NCBI GenBank assembly: GCA_044224495.1
Contig: JBGAKG010000027.1
Coordinates: 1 to 64,000, forward strand
Reading direction: 5' to 3'
Source: JBGAKG01 sp044224495
GTDB taxonomy: Bacteria > Myxococcota_A > Polyangia > Polyangiales > Polyangiaceae
DNA length: 64,000 nt
Shown: positions 1 to 7,946 of the stretch, piece by piece
How the letters are laid out: each line of letters starts with the position of its first letter
How positions within the stretch are numbered: position 1 is the stretch's first letter
Made by a program: the position numbers and the translations under genes
The notes under the pieces: model-generated
What the model saw: only the letters and a program-made list of their open reading frames with translations
The model's database searches: none
What the model was told of the DNA's origin: nothing

Positions 1-608
1 TGCATCCTCGTGTGCCGGTCGTCGCCATCAGCACGCTCATGATCGCTGTGATCAATGCCCAGATCATCCTGCTCGCTCCTTTCGTCGTGGAGCCGCAGAA
101 TTTCCGGAACGGGATGCAGCAGATTTTCCGGAACCATCACACGATTCATCGACGACGCTGCTCGCTGGATCTCCGGGGGTCCGACGTACGCATAGCGTCG
201 AGGCGCGAGGAGCTCGAGGAGCTCCTTGCCGTTGCCGGGAATGCGCCCGCGTGCGGTGTACCCCTCGTCGTTGAAGAGCGTCGGATCCGCGCCCGCCTCG
301 AGGAGCATGCGAGCGACCGCAATGTGACCCGCGTCGCATGCCCAGATCAGTGCGGTTTGATTGTGAGCGCTGCGGGCGTTCACCTCTGCTCCCGCTTCCA
401 GAAGGAGCGCGACGAGCTCGCAGTCACCCAACTGAGCAGCGTCGAACAGCGGAGGAGAATCGTCGGTGCCGAGTCGAGTATCGATACCGTTCGGGTCGGC
501 TCCCTCCGCGAGCATCCGGCGAACGCGCTCGATGTCGCGCGCACGGACGGCGTCACACAGAGCCTCCGCTGCATCGCGAGGCGGATCGTCGAGAAATCGG
601 ATCGGCAT
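1..608 (-). CDS. Ankyrin-repeat protein, 3' end cut by window edge
   Basis: The minus-strand frame from ATG at 608 stays open to the window edge (202 codons seen), so the C-terminus is missing. Ankyrin-like helices with the typical ending are visible: RRMLAEGADPN near residue 32, LVALLLEAGAEVN near 65 and VARMLLEAGADP near 98, with LIWACDAGH between the last two. Ankyrin repeats bind other proteins and have no enzymatic role of their own. No signal peptide is seen, so a cytoplasmic location is likely. Residues after about 135 are not repeat-like. The partner cannot be told from the visible context. The plus-strand frame opposite is a shadow. Confidence 0.75.
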   Translation of the reverse strand, partial: MPIRFLDDPPRDAAEALCDAVRARDIERVRRMLAEGADPNGIDTRLGTDDSPPLFDAAQLGDCELVALLLEAGAEVNARSAHNQTALIWACDAGHIAVARMLLEAGADPTLFNDEGYTARGRIPGNGKELLELLAPRRYAYVGPPEIQRAASSMNRVMVPENLLHPVPEILRLHDERSEQDDLGIDHSDHERADGDDRHTRM

Positions 609-621
609 CTCAGAAGAGGAA

Positions 622-806
622 GAGCACGGGGGACGGATGCACCCGGGCACCAGCACCAGGCACGCAGAGCATGGAGGCATACAGGCCCAGCGGCATCGGC
701 ATGGGCATGTCCGAGAGGGAGAGCACGGGGAACGGATGCACCCGGGCACCGGCACCAGGCTCGCAGAGCATGGAGGCATACAGGCACGGCGGCATCGGCA
801 TGGGCA
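622..806. repeat. Two-copy 99-bp tandem repeat upstream of the ankyrin gene
   Basis: Two near-identical blocks start at 622 and 721 with a 99-bp period; each carries about 85 matching bases, including GGATGCACCCGGGCACC and GCATGGAGGCATACAGG. They differ at only a few positions. Nothing else coding or structured is seen in the gene-free stretch 609-927 apart from a GC-rich inverted segment near 890-920. The repeat lies directly upstream of the ankyrin gene and could alter its promoter by copy-number change, which is inference. Confidence 0.8.
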
Positions 807-926
807 CGCCTGCCCGCGGGGAACCGGCGGCGCGCAGCCCCGTTTTGGGCTCGGGACCCAGAACCTGAGGGTGGGGCCCCGTTCGGGCTTCGCCCGACGG
901 GGCGGGAGCGGAGCTCCCGATGATGA

Positions 927-1279
<353 letters not shown>

Positions 1280-1381
1280 GAATGGGGTAGGTTTTTCGTT
1301 CCTTTCGCCGCCCAAGGTGCGCACGCACCAGGCCGCCCGTCAAGACGACCGGTAAGCTTCGTTCCGGACAGTGAGCCGACC

Positions 1382-1915
1382 TTGAGCCTCGAGAACCTCC
1401 TCGGTCCCCTCCTGATCGTCGGCTTCCTGCTGGCCTTCTTCGCCGTGACGATCCCGCTCGTCTACGTGCTGAACGTGCGCATCATCGGTCCCTCGTACGA
1501 TCGCGAGGCCGCCGAGGTCCTCGAGCGCACTCGCCACACCGAGCGCATCCTCTTCGAGGAGAACGACGTCGCGATGATCCTGCGCTCGCGCGCCGCCCTC
1601 GCGATCGGCGTGCAATTTCGGCGCGCGAACGTCCGCATCACCGACCGCGCGCTGTACGTCGTGCAGCAGGGGAAGTTCCTCGGGAGCCGCATGGGCCAGC
1701 CGATCCTCGCGATTGGGCTCGGCCCGATGGGGCTCGATCCGGCGCTCGGGCACTTGGTCTTCACGATGTACGTCGCGGGGCAGCCGCAGATCGAGGGCCG
1801 CGCGATCAGCTTGCCGCTGAGCTCGACCGCGCAGAAGCACACGCTGGTGCTCGAGCCGAGGGATGCCGCGAGCGCGATTGGGGCGCTGGAGGCGGGGATG
1901 TACCCGCACGGGTGA
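1382..1915 (+). CDS. Membrane-anchored protein of unknown function
   Basis: I do not recognise a family. Starting at TTG 1382 gives 177 residues: a membrane segment at about 7-30 (LLIVGFLLAFFAVTIPLVYVL) followed by a soluble domain with alternating beta strands, including a stretch NVRITDRALYVVQQGKFLG that resembles PH-like bacterial membrane-associated domains. The frame is open further upstream, but that part overlaps tmRNA on the other strand and is not credible. The start codon is therefore uncertain. Its neighbours give no clear functional hint. Confidence 0.6.
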   Translation: MSLENLLGPLLIVGFLLAFFAVTIPLVYVLNVRIIGPSYDREAAEVLERTRHTERILFEENDVAMILRSRAALAIGVQFRRANVRITDRALYVVQQGKFLGSRMGQPILAIGLGPMGLDPALGHLVFTMYVAGQPQIEGRAISLPLSSTAQKHTLVLEPRDAASAIGALEAGMYPHG

Positions 1916-1935
1916 AAGAGGAAGAAGAAGAAGAG

Positions 1936-1963
1936 CGGGCACGGGCACGGGCACGGGCACGTG
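1936..1963. repeat. GGGCAC hexamer repeat
   Basis: Four head-to-tail GGGCAC units end in GTG just downstream of the preceding stop codon. It is one repeat shorter than, but otherwise the same as, the arms of the large inverted repeat at 45242-45387. No inverted partner is seen here. Confidence 0.85.
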
Positions 1964-2078
1964 AGTGGACGTGTCTCGTGTATCCGTGGGTGTATCGGGT
2001 GTATCAGCTTTAGGTTGGGTGATTTCGTAATGATTTCAATGGGGAACCGCGGCACGGGCGCTGCAATGAGTGGTCCCC

Positions 2079-2738
2079 ATGAAGACCACCTCGCTCCTCC
2101 TCGCTTCGCTTCTCCCTTTCACCCTCGCCACCATCGCCTGCGGCGGTTCTTCGCCCTCCGATGTTCAGGCTCCCGTCCCTTCGTCGTCGAGCTCCGCCGA
2201 CCAGGACGCAGGCCCCGCTCCCACCACGACCGCGACGACGGATGCCGGCGCTCCCGATGCGAACGCCTCGCCGCTCGTCAAGCACTGCAACGGCACCGTC
2301 GCCACCGCCGACCTCTGCCTCGAAAACGCTCAGGGTCGTCCGGGTGACGTCGTCGACGTCGAGGTCTACCTCGTCGGCAGCAACCAGTGCACGGAGGCGT
2401 TCGAAGCCAGCGGCCACATCGTCGGCGACGCCTCGCACTTCGAGCTCGCCAACCCCGCGAGCCAGGTCGACTGCGTAACGCGCGATCTCTTCAGCGCTCC
2501 CGCACCGGGCACCACCGAGATCATGTGGAACGCGTTCGGCGGCGGCGCGATCGGCTCGTGTCCGAAGAACCTCACGCCGGGCAAGGTCGACACCGTGAAG
2601 ATCAAGATCCTCCCGAACACGCCGCCGGGCGTCTACCCCATCCGTTGGAGCGACGCGGGCATCGCCGCTCCCCTCTCGCAGTGCGCGGTCTTCGGCTCGA
2701 CCGTTGGAATCGGCGGCTCGATCCGCGTCCTGCCCTGA
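2079..2738 (+). CDS. Secreted lipoprotein with cohesin-like beta domain
   Basis: The 219-residue product has a lipoprotein signal ending LATIACGG, then a Ser/Ala/Thr/Asp-rich linker to about residue 65. The folded part has QGRPGDVVDVEVYLVGSNQC and later GVYPIRWSDAGI, a layout like cohesin or related carbohydrate-associated beta sandwiches; this assignment is weak. Several Cys could form disulfides outside the cytoplasm. ATG 2079 is preferred over the ATG nine bases upstream because it gives the shorter, better signal peptide. It is followed 16 bp later by the histidine kinase gene. Confidence 0.7.
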   Translation: MKTTSLLLASLLPFTLATIACGGSSPSDVQAPVPSSSSSADQDAGPAPTTTATTDAGAPDANASPLVKHCNGTVATADLCLENAQGRPGDVVDVEVYLVGSNQCTEAFEASGHIVGDASHFELANPASQVDCVTRDLFSAPAPGTTEIMWNAFGGGAIGSCPKNLTPGKVDTVKIKILPNTPPGVYPIRWSDAGIAAPLSQCAVFGSTVGIGGSIRVLP

Positions 2739-2740
2739 CG

Positions 2741-2746
2741 TACGCT
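2741..2746 (+). promoter_or_regulatory. -10-like hexamer, leaderless start
   Basis: TACGCT lies 8 nt before the ATG at 2755 of the histidine kinase gene, immediately after the previous stop. No Shine-Dalgarno is present, which suggests an mRNA beginning at or near the start codon. Confidence 0.4.
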
Positions 2747-2754
2747 TCGAGACG

Positions 2755-4866
2755 ATGGCGGACGATCCCCACGAGTGGTTGCGCGGTGTTCCGCTTCCGC
2801 TCGGCATCGTCCGTCGTGGCGTCGTGCTCTTCGCGAACGACGCGCTCCTCCAGATGATCGGGCGCACGCGCGAAGAGGTGATCGGCGGTCGCTTCATCGA
2901 CTTCTGCGCCGAGTACGAGCGCGAGTGGGTCACCGAGCGCTACCGCCGTCGCATGATGGGCGAGCCCGTCCCCGACGCGTACGACCTCGACGTGCTCCGC
3001 AAGGACGGGACCGTCGTCCCGACCGAGGTCTGGCTCCGCGGCGAGCCCACCGCCGACACCGTGCTCTGCCAGCTCTGCGATCGGACCGAGCGCAAGGAGC
3101 GCGCGCGCTTGTTCCACGAGCTCGTGCTCCTCGGCGCGAGCTTGCAGGCCGAGCTCTCCGACGAGTCGATCTACGAGACGCTGAGCAGCGGGCTCGACAA
3201 GATGAAGGTCGGCTGGGCGTTCCTCGCCCCCGAAGACGGGAAGTGGCGTCTCCTCGCGTCGAACGGTCCCGGGCAGAAGGCGTACTCCGAGGCCCTCGCG
3301 GAGCTCGGGGTCCCCGTCGGCACGCTCAAGACGAACGATCCGCGCGGCAAGCTCTCGGCGACATGGGAGGGCGGCGTCGCGATCGACGACGACATCCCCG
3401 CCGCGCTCGGCATGATGCTCCCCGGCCCGATCGGCGAACGCCTCCGCCGCACGCTCATGGAGCTCGGGTTGATCCGCGGCGCCCTCCTCCGGATCGATCG
3501 CGGCGTGGAGAAGCTCCGCGTCCTCGTCCTCGTGGGGAGCTGGATCCACGAGGAAGATCTCCCTGCCCTGCGGCTCTTCGCGGCGCAGATCTCGTCCGCC
3601 CTCGAGGCCGCGCGCGTGATCGGCAACCTGTCGGCCCGGAACGAAGCGCTCGCGGCGCTGAACCGCGTCGCCGCCGCCGCCGGGGGAGAAGACGACATCG
3701 CGCGCCTCTTCCGGATCGGCGGCGAAGAGCTGCTCCACGTCATGCGCGCGCAGGCGTTCGTGGTGCACCTGATCGACGACCCGGATCAGCGGCTCCGCCT
3801 CTCGTACCAAATTGGGCTCCCCACGACGGAGCTCCCGTTCGTCGATCTGCCGCTCGACCAAGCCACCAACTTCGCCCGCGTCGCGCGGAGCGGCATGCCC
3901 CAGGTCTTCCAGATCGAGGAGTTCCGACCCGAGTTCCAAGTGCTCTTCCGTTCGATCGGGCTGAAGACCACCGCGACGATCCCCCTCACCTCGCGCGGCA
4001 AGGTCATCGGCGTGATGAACGTGTCGTTCGGGCAGCAGCGCGACGTCACGCAGGGCGAGCTCGAGCTCCTGCAGGCCGCCGCGACGCACTTCGCCGCCGC
4101 GGTCCACACGAAGCGCCTCCTCGACGACCTGCGCGAGAGCTACGCGAGCCTCGAGCGCACGCAGCAGAAGCTCGTCCAGCGCGAGCGCCTCGCCGCGCTC
4201 GGTGAGCTCGCCGCGGTCGTCGCGCACGAGGTGCGGAACCCGCTCGGCGTCATCTTCAACTCGGCGTCCACCCTCCGCCGCACGATCGGCGACGACCCGA
4301 GCAAGCGCCACCTCGTGGACATCCTCGAAGAAGAGGCGCAGCGCCTGAACCACATCGTCGGCGACCTGCTCGACTTCGCGCGGCCGCTGAGCCCGTCGCT
4401 CAAGAGCGAGCCGATCGGGCCGCTCGCCGAAGAGGCCGTGACGGTCGCCTTGGCGGCGAAGGAGCGCCCGATCGCGGTGACGTACGAGATCGAGCCGGGG
4501 CTCCCCGACGTGCCGATCGATCGCCGGCTCATCCGCCAGGCGCTGGTGAACGTGGCGATGAACGCGGTCCAGGCGATGGCGCGCGGCGGAAAGCTCACCA
4601 CCCGCCTCGCCCGCGAGGGCGCGCGGCTCCGCCTCGAGATCGAGGACACGGGGCCCGGGATCGACGATGCCGTCGCCCGCCGCATCTTCGAGCCGTTCTT
4701 CACGACGCGCGCCCAGGGGACCGGCCTGGGCCTCACGGTCGTGAAGCGCATCATCGACGTGCACGGGGGGGAGGTCAGCCTGCGGTCCACGGTCGGCAAA
4801 GGGACCGTGTTCCGGATGCTGCTCCCGATCGAGCGGGTCGAGCCGAGTGCGACCATGAAGGCGTGA
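2755..4866 (+). CDS. PAS-GAF sensor histidine kinase
   Basis: A 703-residue cytoplasmic sensor kinase without membrane segments. Order: PAS domain at about 15-115 (LFANDALLQMIGRTREEVIG), two GAF-like regions at about 130-300 and 305-460, a short coiled coil, the HisKA dimerisation domain with AAVVAHEVRNPLG (phospho-acceptor His491), and a HATPase_c domain with NVAMNAVQAM, DTGPGID and GTGLGLTVVKRI. It should autophosphorylate on His491 in response to a ligand or redox state sensed by PAS or GAF. No response regulator gene is adjacent, so it is an orphan kinase. The upstream GTG/ATG alternatives overlap the lipoprotein stop; ATG 2755 is chosen from the -10-like hexamer eight bases before it. 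Confidence 0.92.
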   Translation: MADDPHEWLRGVPLPLGIVRRGVVLFANDALLQMIGRTREEVIGGRFIDFCAEYEREWVTERYRRRMMGEPVPDAYDLDVLRKDGTVVPTEVWLRGEPTADTVLCQLCDRTERKERARLFHELVLLGASLQAELSDESIYETLSSGLDKMKVGWAFLAPEDGKWRLLASNGPGQKAYSEALAELGVPVGTLKTNDPRGKLSATWEGGVAIDDDIPAALGMMLPGPIGERLRRTLMELGLIRGALLRIDRGVEKLRVLVLVGSWIHEEDLPALRLFAAQISSALEAARVIGNLSARNEALAALNRVAAAAGGEDDIARLFRIGGEELLHVMRAQAFVVHLIDDPDQRLRLSYQIGLPTTELPFVDLPLDQATNFARVARSGMPQVFQIEEFRPEFQVLFRSIGLKTTATIPLTSRGKVIGVMNVSFGQQRDVTQGELELLQAAATHFAAAVHTKRLLDDLRESYASLERTQQKLVQRERLAALGELAAVVAHEVRNPLGVIFNSASTLRRTIGDDPSKRHLVDILEEEAQRLNHIVGDLLDFARPLSPSLKSEPIGPLAEEAVTVALAAKERPIAVTYEIEPGLPDVPIDRRLIRQALVNVAMNAVQAMARGGKLTTRLAREGARLRLEIEDTGPGIDDAVARRIFEPFFTTRAQGTGLGLTVVKRIIDVHGGEVSLRSTVGKGTVFRMLLPIERVEPSATMKA

Positions 4867-4868
4867 AG

Positions 4869-4898
4869 TTGGACACGCACCCACCTTTCGCGGTATAG
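4869..4898 (+). promoter_or_regulatory. Sigma70-type promoter
   Basis: TTGGAC at 4869 and GTATAG at 4893 with an 18-bp spacer precede the small gene at 4909. The short distance to its ATG implies a very short leader or none. Confidence 0.45.
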
Positions 4899-4908
4899 GG
4901 CGCGCGTC

Positions 4909-5136
4909 ATGTCGCCGTTCTTCCGAAACTCCGAGGAGCCCCCGATGGCCTGGTCCCGCGACGATGCGCGGCGTGAGCCGCCGAAGCGCTCGTTCTTCGG
5001 CCTGTGGGGGAAGAAGAAGAAGGACGACAAGGACGACGACGACGATCTCCCGGGGCCGAACGCCACGGCGACCCTCTTCCCGCTGCTCGCGCTGCTCGGG
5101 AACGCCGCCGCCAACGGGACCATCGCCACCGCCTGA
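4909..5136 (+). CDS. Small Lys/Asp-rich hypothetical protein
   Basis: A 75-residue frame with a basic-acidic centre (WGKKKKDDKDDDDDLPGPN) and a hydrophobic, Ala/Leu-rich C-terminus that could contact a membrane. I do not recognise a family. A recognisable promoter upstream and high-GC codon use support it, but its small size leaves doubt. It lies between the histidine kinase and the TerB-like gene on the same strand. Confidence 0.45.
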   Translation: MSPFFRNSEEPPMAWSRDDARREPPKRSFFGLWGKKKKDDKDDDDDLPGPNATATLFPLLALLGNAAANGTIATA

Positions 5137-5193
5137 CCGGTCCGTCGCGGCGCCGGCTACCCACGAGCCCGCGGGGCTGATAGATGTGGCCGT

Positions 5194-5679
5194 ATGAAGC
5201 GGCTCACCATCAGCGCGCACGCCTGCACCGAGACCCTCACGCTCATCATCGCCATGGCCTGGGCCGATGGCCGGCTGGACGACCGCGAGAAGGACGGCGT
5301 TCGCGGCGCGGCGGAGGTCCTCAACCTGAGCAAGGAGCTCCGCGCCAAGCTGGAGTCGGCGCTCCAGAAGCCGCTCCCGTTCGACCAGATCCTGCTCGAC
5401 ACGCTGAGCGGGCGCGACCGTGCGTTCGCGTACGTGGCGGCGACCTGGATGAGCGGCGTCGACGAGGACGTGGACGAGAAGGAGAAGGCCCTGCTCGATC
5501 GCCTCGCGCAGTCGCTCGGCTTCGACGACGCGCGCCGCAAGGAGCTCGATCAGATCGCGAAGGACCTGCAGCCGGCGAAGGACGGCCGCCAGTGGGGCGA
5601 CGAGATCGTCCGCCTCTTCAAGGCGATTCCGCCGCGGATCGAGCAAGAGACCGGGGACGTCGAAGTCACCTTCGAGTGA
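5194..5679 (+). CDS. TerB-like helical protein
   Basis: The 161-residue all-helical product resembles the TerB/DUF533-type fold: two acidic repeats, IAMAWADGRLDDREKDGV near residue 25 and WMSGVDEDVDEKEKALLDRLA near 85, each of the metal-binding kind seen in tellurite-resistance TerB and DjlA-like proteins. Such proteins are usually cytoplasmic or membrane-peripheral and linked to stress response; the role here is unknown. TAGATG stands 7 nt before the ATG. The stop codon overlaps the GTG start of the next gene, so the two are probably co-translated. Confidence 0.7.
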   Translation: MKRLTISAHACTETLTLIIAMAWADGRLDDREKDGVRGAAEVLNLSKELRAKLESALQKPLPFDQILLDTLSGRDRAFAYVAATWMSGVDEDVDEKEKALLDRLAQSLGFDDARRKELDQIAKDLQPAKDGRQWGDEIVRLFKAIPPRIEQETGDVEVTFE

Positions 5680-6491
5680 GTCAGCGCACGTTCGTCGTCA
5701 CCGGTGCCACGGATGGCATCGGGCGAGAGACTGCCTACGAGCTGCTCGCGCGCGGGCATCGCGTGCTCGTGCACGGGCGGAGCGAGGCGAAGGCCAGCGC
5801 GACGGCGCAGGAGCTCGCCGCGCGCGCGAAGAAGGGCACCGCCGTCGCGGTCGCCGGCGATCTGGGGAAGCCGGCCGAGGTCCGTGCGCTCGCGAACGCG
5901 ATCGCGAAGGAGCCGCACGTGCACGTGCTGGTGAACAACGCCGGCATCTTCGCGAACGAGCGCACGCTCACGCCCGAAGGCCACGAGCTGACGGTCGCGG
6001 TGAACCACTACGCGCCCTTTTTTCTTACCACGCTGCTGCTCGACAAGCTGCGCGCGAGCGCGGCGCCGGGGGCGGAGGCGCGGGTCGTGAACGTCTCGTC
6101 GGTGGCGCACAACCGCGGCAACTTCGAGCCGGACGACATGACGTTCGCGAAGGGCTTCTCGGGGTACGCGGCGTATGCGGCGAGCAAGCTGATGAACGTG
6201 CTCTTCACGTACGAGCTCGCGCGCCGGCTGGGAGCGGGGAGCGGGATCGCGACGTTCGCGCTGCACCCCGGAGTGATCGGGACGAAGCTCCTGAAAGAGG
6301 GCTTCGGGATCGGCGGGGCGGCGCTGAGTGAAGGCGCGAAGACGTCGCTCTTCGCGGCGACGTCACCGGAGCTGGAAGGAAGGACGGCGCTGTACCTGGA
6401 CGACGCGAAGATCGCGACGTCGAGCGCGAGGAGCCGGGACCCGAAGCTGGCGATGCGGCTCTGGGAAGTGAGCGAAGCGGCGACGAAGTGA
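5676..6491 (+). CDS. Short-chain dehydrogenase/reductase
   Basis: A 271-residue classical SDR. The cofactor motif TGATDGIG is at 9-16, VNNAG at 86-90, the catalytic Ser in VNVSSVAHN at about 141 and the YAASK dyad Tyr167/Lys171. The C-terminal part (LHPGVIGTKLL) matches the retinol dehydrogenase/WW-oxidoreductase branch. It should oxidise or reduce an alcohol/carbonyl with NAD(P); the substrate is unknown. The GTG start at 5676 overlaps the TerB-like stop as GTGA. A strong terminator follows directly. Confidence 0.9.
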   Translation: MSQRTFVVTGATDGIGRETAYELLARGHRVLVHGRSEAKASATAQELAARAKKGTAVAVAGDLGKPAEVRALANAIAKEPHVHVLVNNAGIFANERTLTPEGHELTVAVNHYAPFFLTTLLLDKLRASAAPGAEARVVNVSSVAHNRGNFEPDDMTFAKGFSGYAAYAASKLMNVLFTYELARRLGAGSGIATFALHPGVIGTKLLKEGFGIGGAALSEGAKTSLFAATSPELEGRTALYLDDAKIATSSARSRDPKLAMRLWEVSEAATK

Positions 6492-6514
6492 GGGCCCGCC
6501 GTCGCGGGCCCTTT
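6492..6514 (+). terminator. Bidirectional Rho-independent terminator
   Basis: GGGCCCGC (6492-6499) pairs perfectly with GCGGGCCC (6504-6511) around a four-base loop, followed by TTTCT. It sits between the SDR gene and the convergent four-helix-bundle gene and can serve both. Confidence 0.85.
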
Positions 6515-6515
6515 C

Positions 6516-6829
6516 TCAACGGCCGAGCTTGTGGAGCGTCGCCGCGATGCGATCGAGCGCATCGAGCAACGACGCATCCTCCGCGGCGTAGCCCCAAGCG
6601 GCAGCGACGCGAAGAGCAGCGCGAGTCTCACGAGTGGACCCGAGAGCGGTGCGAAATCGAGCGCGAGCGTTTCCATCCCGCGCCGCCTGCGCTTCCGCCA
6701 GATTGAGCACCATCGAAGCCGCCGCGCGCCGCATCTGCCGCGCGAGATCCGGATCCCGCCGCGAGACCCAGCGACCACGGGCCCCAACCGCCGCAACGTC
6801 TCGAGCGCAAATTCTTCAATCCGAAGCAT
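6516..6829 (-). pseudogene. Four-helix bundle protein (S23-type) with a single-base frameshift
   Basis: From ATG 6829 the minus strand reads MLRIEEFALETLRRLGPVVA, the usual N-terminus of the four-helix-bundle family first found as insertions in 23S rRNA genes. The family sequence continues in another frame as RRDPDLARQMRRAAASMVLN and ends ALDRIAATLHKLGR at 6516. One missing base near 6769 (VVA-GS instead of VVARVSRRD) accounts for the break. It is either a decayed gene or, since an assembly gap lies 130 bp away, a sequencing error. The family has no known enzymatic activity. Confidence 0.75.
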
Positions 6830-6963
6830 GAGTTCCTCCTTGCCCCCGTGCGCCAGCGCGCGAAGGCGTCCTCGTCGGGCCAGCGCACGGAGCCCGGCTC
6901 AAGGCTCGTGCGCGAAGCGCACGACCGCCGAAGGCGGCTCGGCCTTGAACCGGGCGAGTACGC

Positions 6964-6982
6964 NNNNNNNNNNNNNNNNNNN
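6964..6982. other. Assembly gap (19 N)
   Basis: A run of 19 N. The 12-mer GGGCGAGTACGC abuts both sides of the gap, so the two contig ends may overlap and the gap may be artificial. The stretch 6830-7195 otherwise holds no gene that I can support, only this gap and the hexamer repeats. Confidence 0.95.
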
Positions 6983-7102
6983 GGGCGAGTACGCTGGCAC
7001 GATGAGGATGCCGAGCGAGCCCCACCCCTGCAGGTGGCTAGGCCAGACGGCGGCGAGTCGCTTCGCTCGAGCAGCCCTGCACTCGAGCACGAGCACGGGC
7101 CA

Positions 7103-7192
7103 CGGATACGGTTACGGTTACGGACACGGATCCGGACGCGGATGCGGATGCGGATGCGGACACGGACACGGATGCGGATACGGAGGCGGACA
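7103..7192. repeat. CGGNNN hexanucleotide repeat, 15 units
   Basis: Fifteen consecutive six-base units beginning CGG (CGGATA, CGGTTA, CGGACA, CGGATG and similar) run up to the 3' end of the YdcF-like gene. Positions 4-6 vary while CGG is fixed. It is not a CRISPR array because there are no spacers. Confidence 0.85.
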
Positions 7193-7195
7193 CCC

Positions 7196-7918
7196 TCACG
7201 GATCCTTCGGATCCCCGCCCCTCCGAAACACCTCACCACTCGGCCGAAACTCTACCGTTCCGCCCGGCAACGAAACGACGTCCCCCACCCGGTACCCAAA
7301 ATCCGCAATGCACCGCTCCTCGAACCCCGAGATCCGCGGGTTCGCGAAATAGAACGCCTGATCACGCGACGTGACGATCAGCGCGCGCCCCATCCCGTAC
7401 CGGAGCATGAACCGCCCCACGTCGCGGAGGTTCGTGTGCGAGTGCCGCGCGCACGGCTCGACCACGATCGCACTCTCCGGAATCCCGTGGTCGAGGAGGT
7501 ACCGCCTCATCAGCACGGCCTCCACGTACGGCGTCCCCTCCGGGTGCACGTTCGCCCCCGACACGAGGATGACGGGCGCCGCTCCGCCGCGGAAGAACGC
7601 CATCGCGGAGTCGAGCCGCGCTGCCGCGTTGGGGTGCACCTCCGGCGTCGGTGCCGTCGCATCGAGCGGCGTGAACCCCGGCACCACGATCGCGTCGAAC
7701 TGGCCCGGCCCCACGGCGACCTTGCGCCCCGCGAGCGCCGCGATCGCGGCGGAGTTCTCCCGCGCCACGTCGACGCCGTTCCCACTGCAGAGCGACCACT
7801 CGCCCACCTCGGGGTGGGGCACCAGCGCGGCGACCTCGCCGCCTCCCCCTCGCGTGGCGTGACCATGCCCACCGCAGGCGGCGAGACCGAGCCCCAGAAC
7901 GGCAACGAAACTTCGCAT
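7196..7918 (-). CDS. YdcF/SanA-like (DUF218) lipoprotein
   Basis: The 240-residue product begins with a lipoprotein signal (VLGLGLAACGG) and carries a DUF218 domain: FDAIVVPGF, then APVILVSGANVHPEG, ILLDHGIPESAIVVEP-type sequence with a Ser/His-rich stretch ARHSHTNLRD, and ALIVTSRDQAFYF. DUF218 proteins (YdcF, SanA, ElyC) act at the envelope in peptidoglycan or polymer carrier metabolism, but the reaction is not established. ATG 7918 is chosen for the signal peptide; TACCAT lies eight bases upstream. It is divergent from the kinase gene across only 28 bp. Confidence 0.82.
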   Translation of the reverse strand: MRSFVAVLGLGLAACGGHGHATRGGGGEVAALVPHPEVGEWSLCSGNGVDVARENSAAIAALAGRKVAVGPGQFDAIVVPGFTPLDATAPTPEVHPNAAARLDSAMAFFRGGAAPVILVSGANVHPEGTPYVEAVLMRRYLLDHGIPESAIVVEPCARHSHTNLRDVGRFMLRYGMGRALIVTSRDQAFYFANPRISGFEERCIADFGYRVGDVVSLPGGTVEFRPSGEVFRRGGDPKDP

Positions 7919-7926
7919 TCCCCGCC

Positions 7927-7936
7927 ATGGTACATT
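7927..7936. promoter_or_regulatory. Overlapping divergent -10 hexamers
   Basis: TACCAT on the minus strand (7932-7927) serves the YdcF-like gene and TACATT on the plus strand (7931-7936) serves the kinase gene. They share two bases inside a 28-bp intergenic space, so the two polymerases cannot bind together. Confidence 0.45.
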
Positions 7937-7946
7937 CGATCGCGCC

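Noticed and set aside
12..923. Long plus-strand frame at the left edge
   Set aside because: It is the shadow of the minus-strand ankyrin gene and then runs through the tandem repeat; no domain.
7103..7192. CRISPR-like array
   Set aside because: Six-base units without spacers, so a simple tandem repeat.
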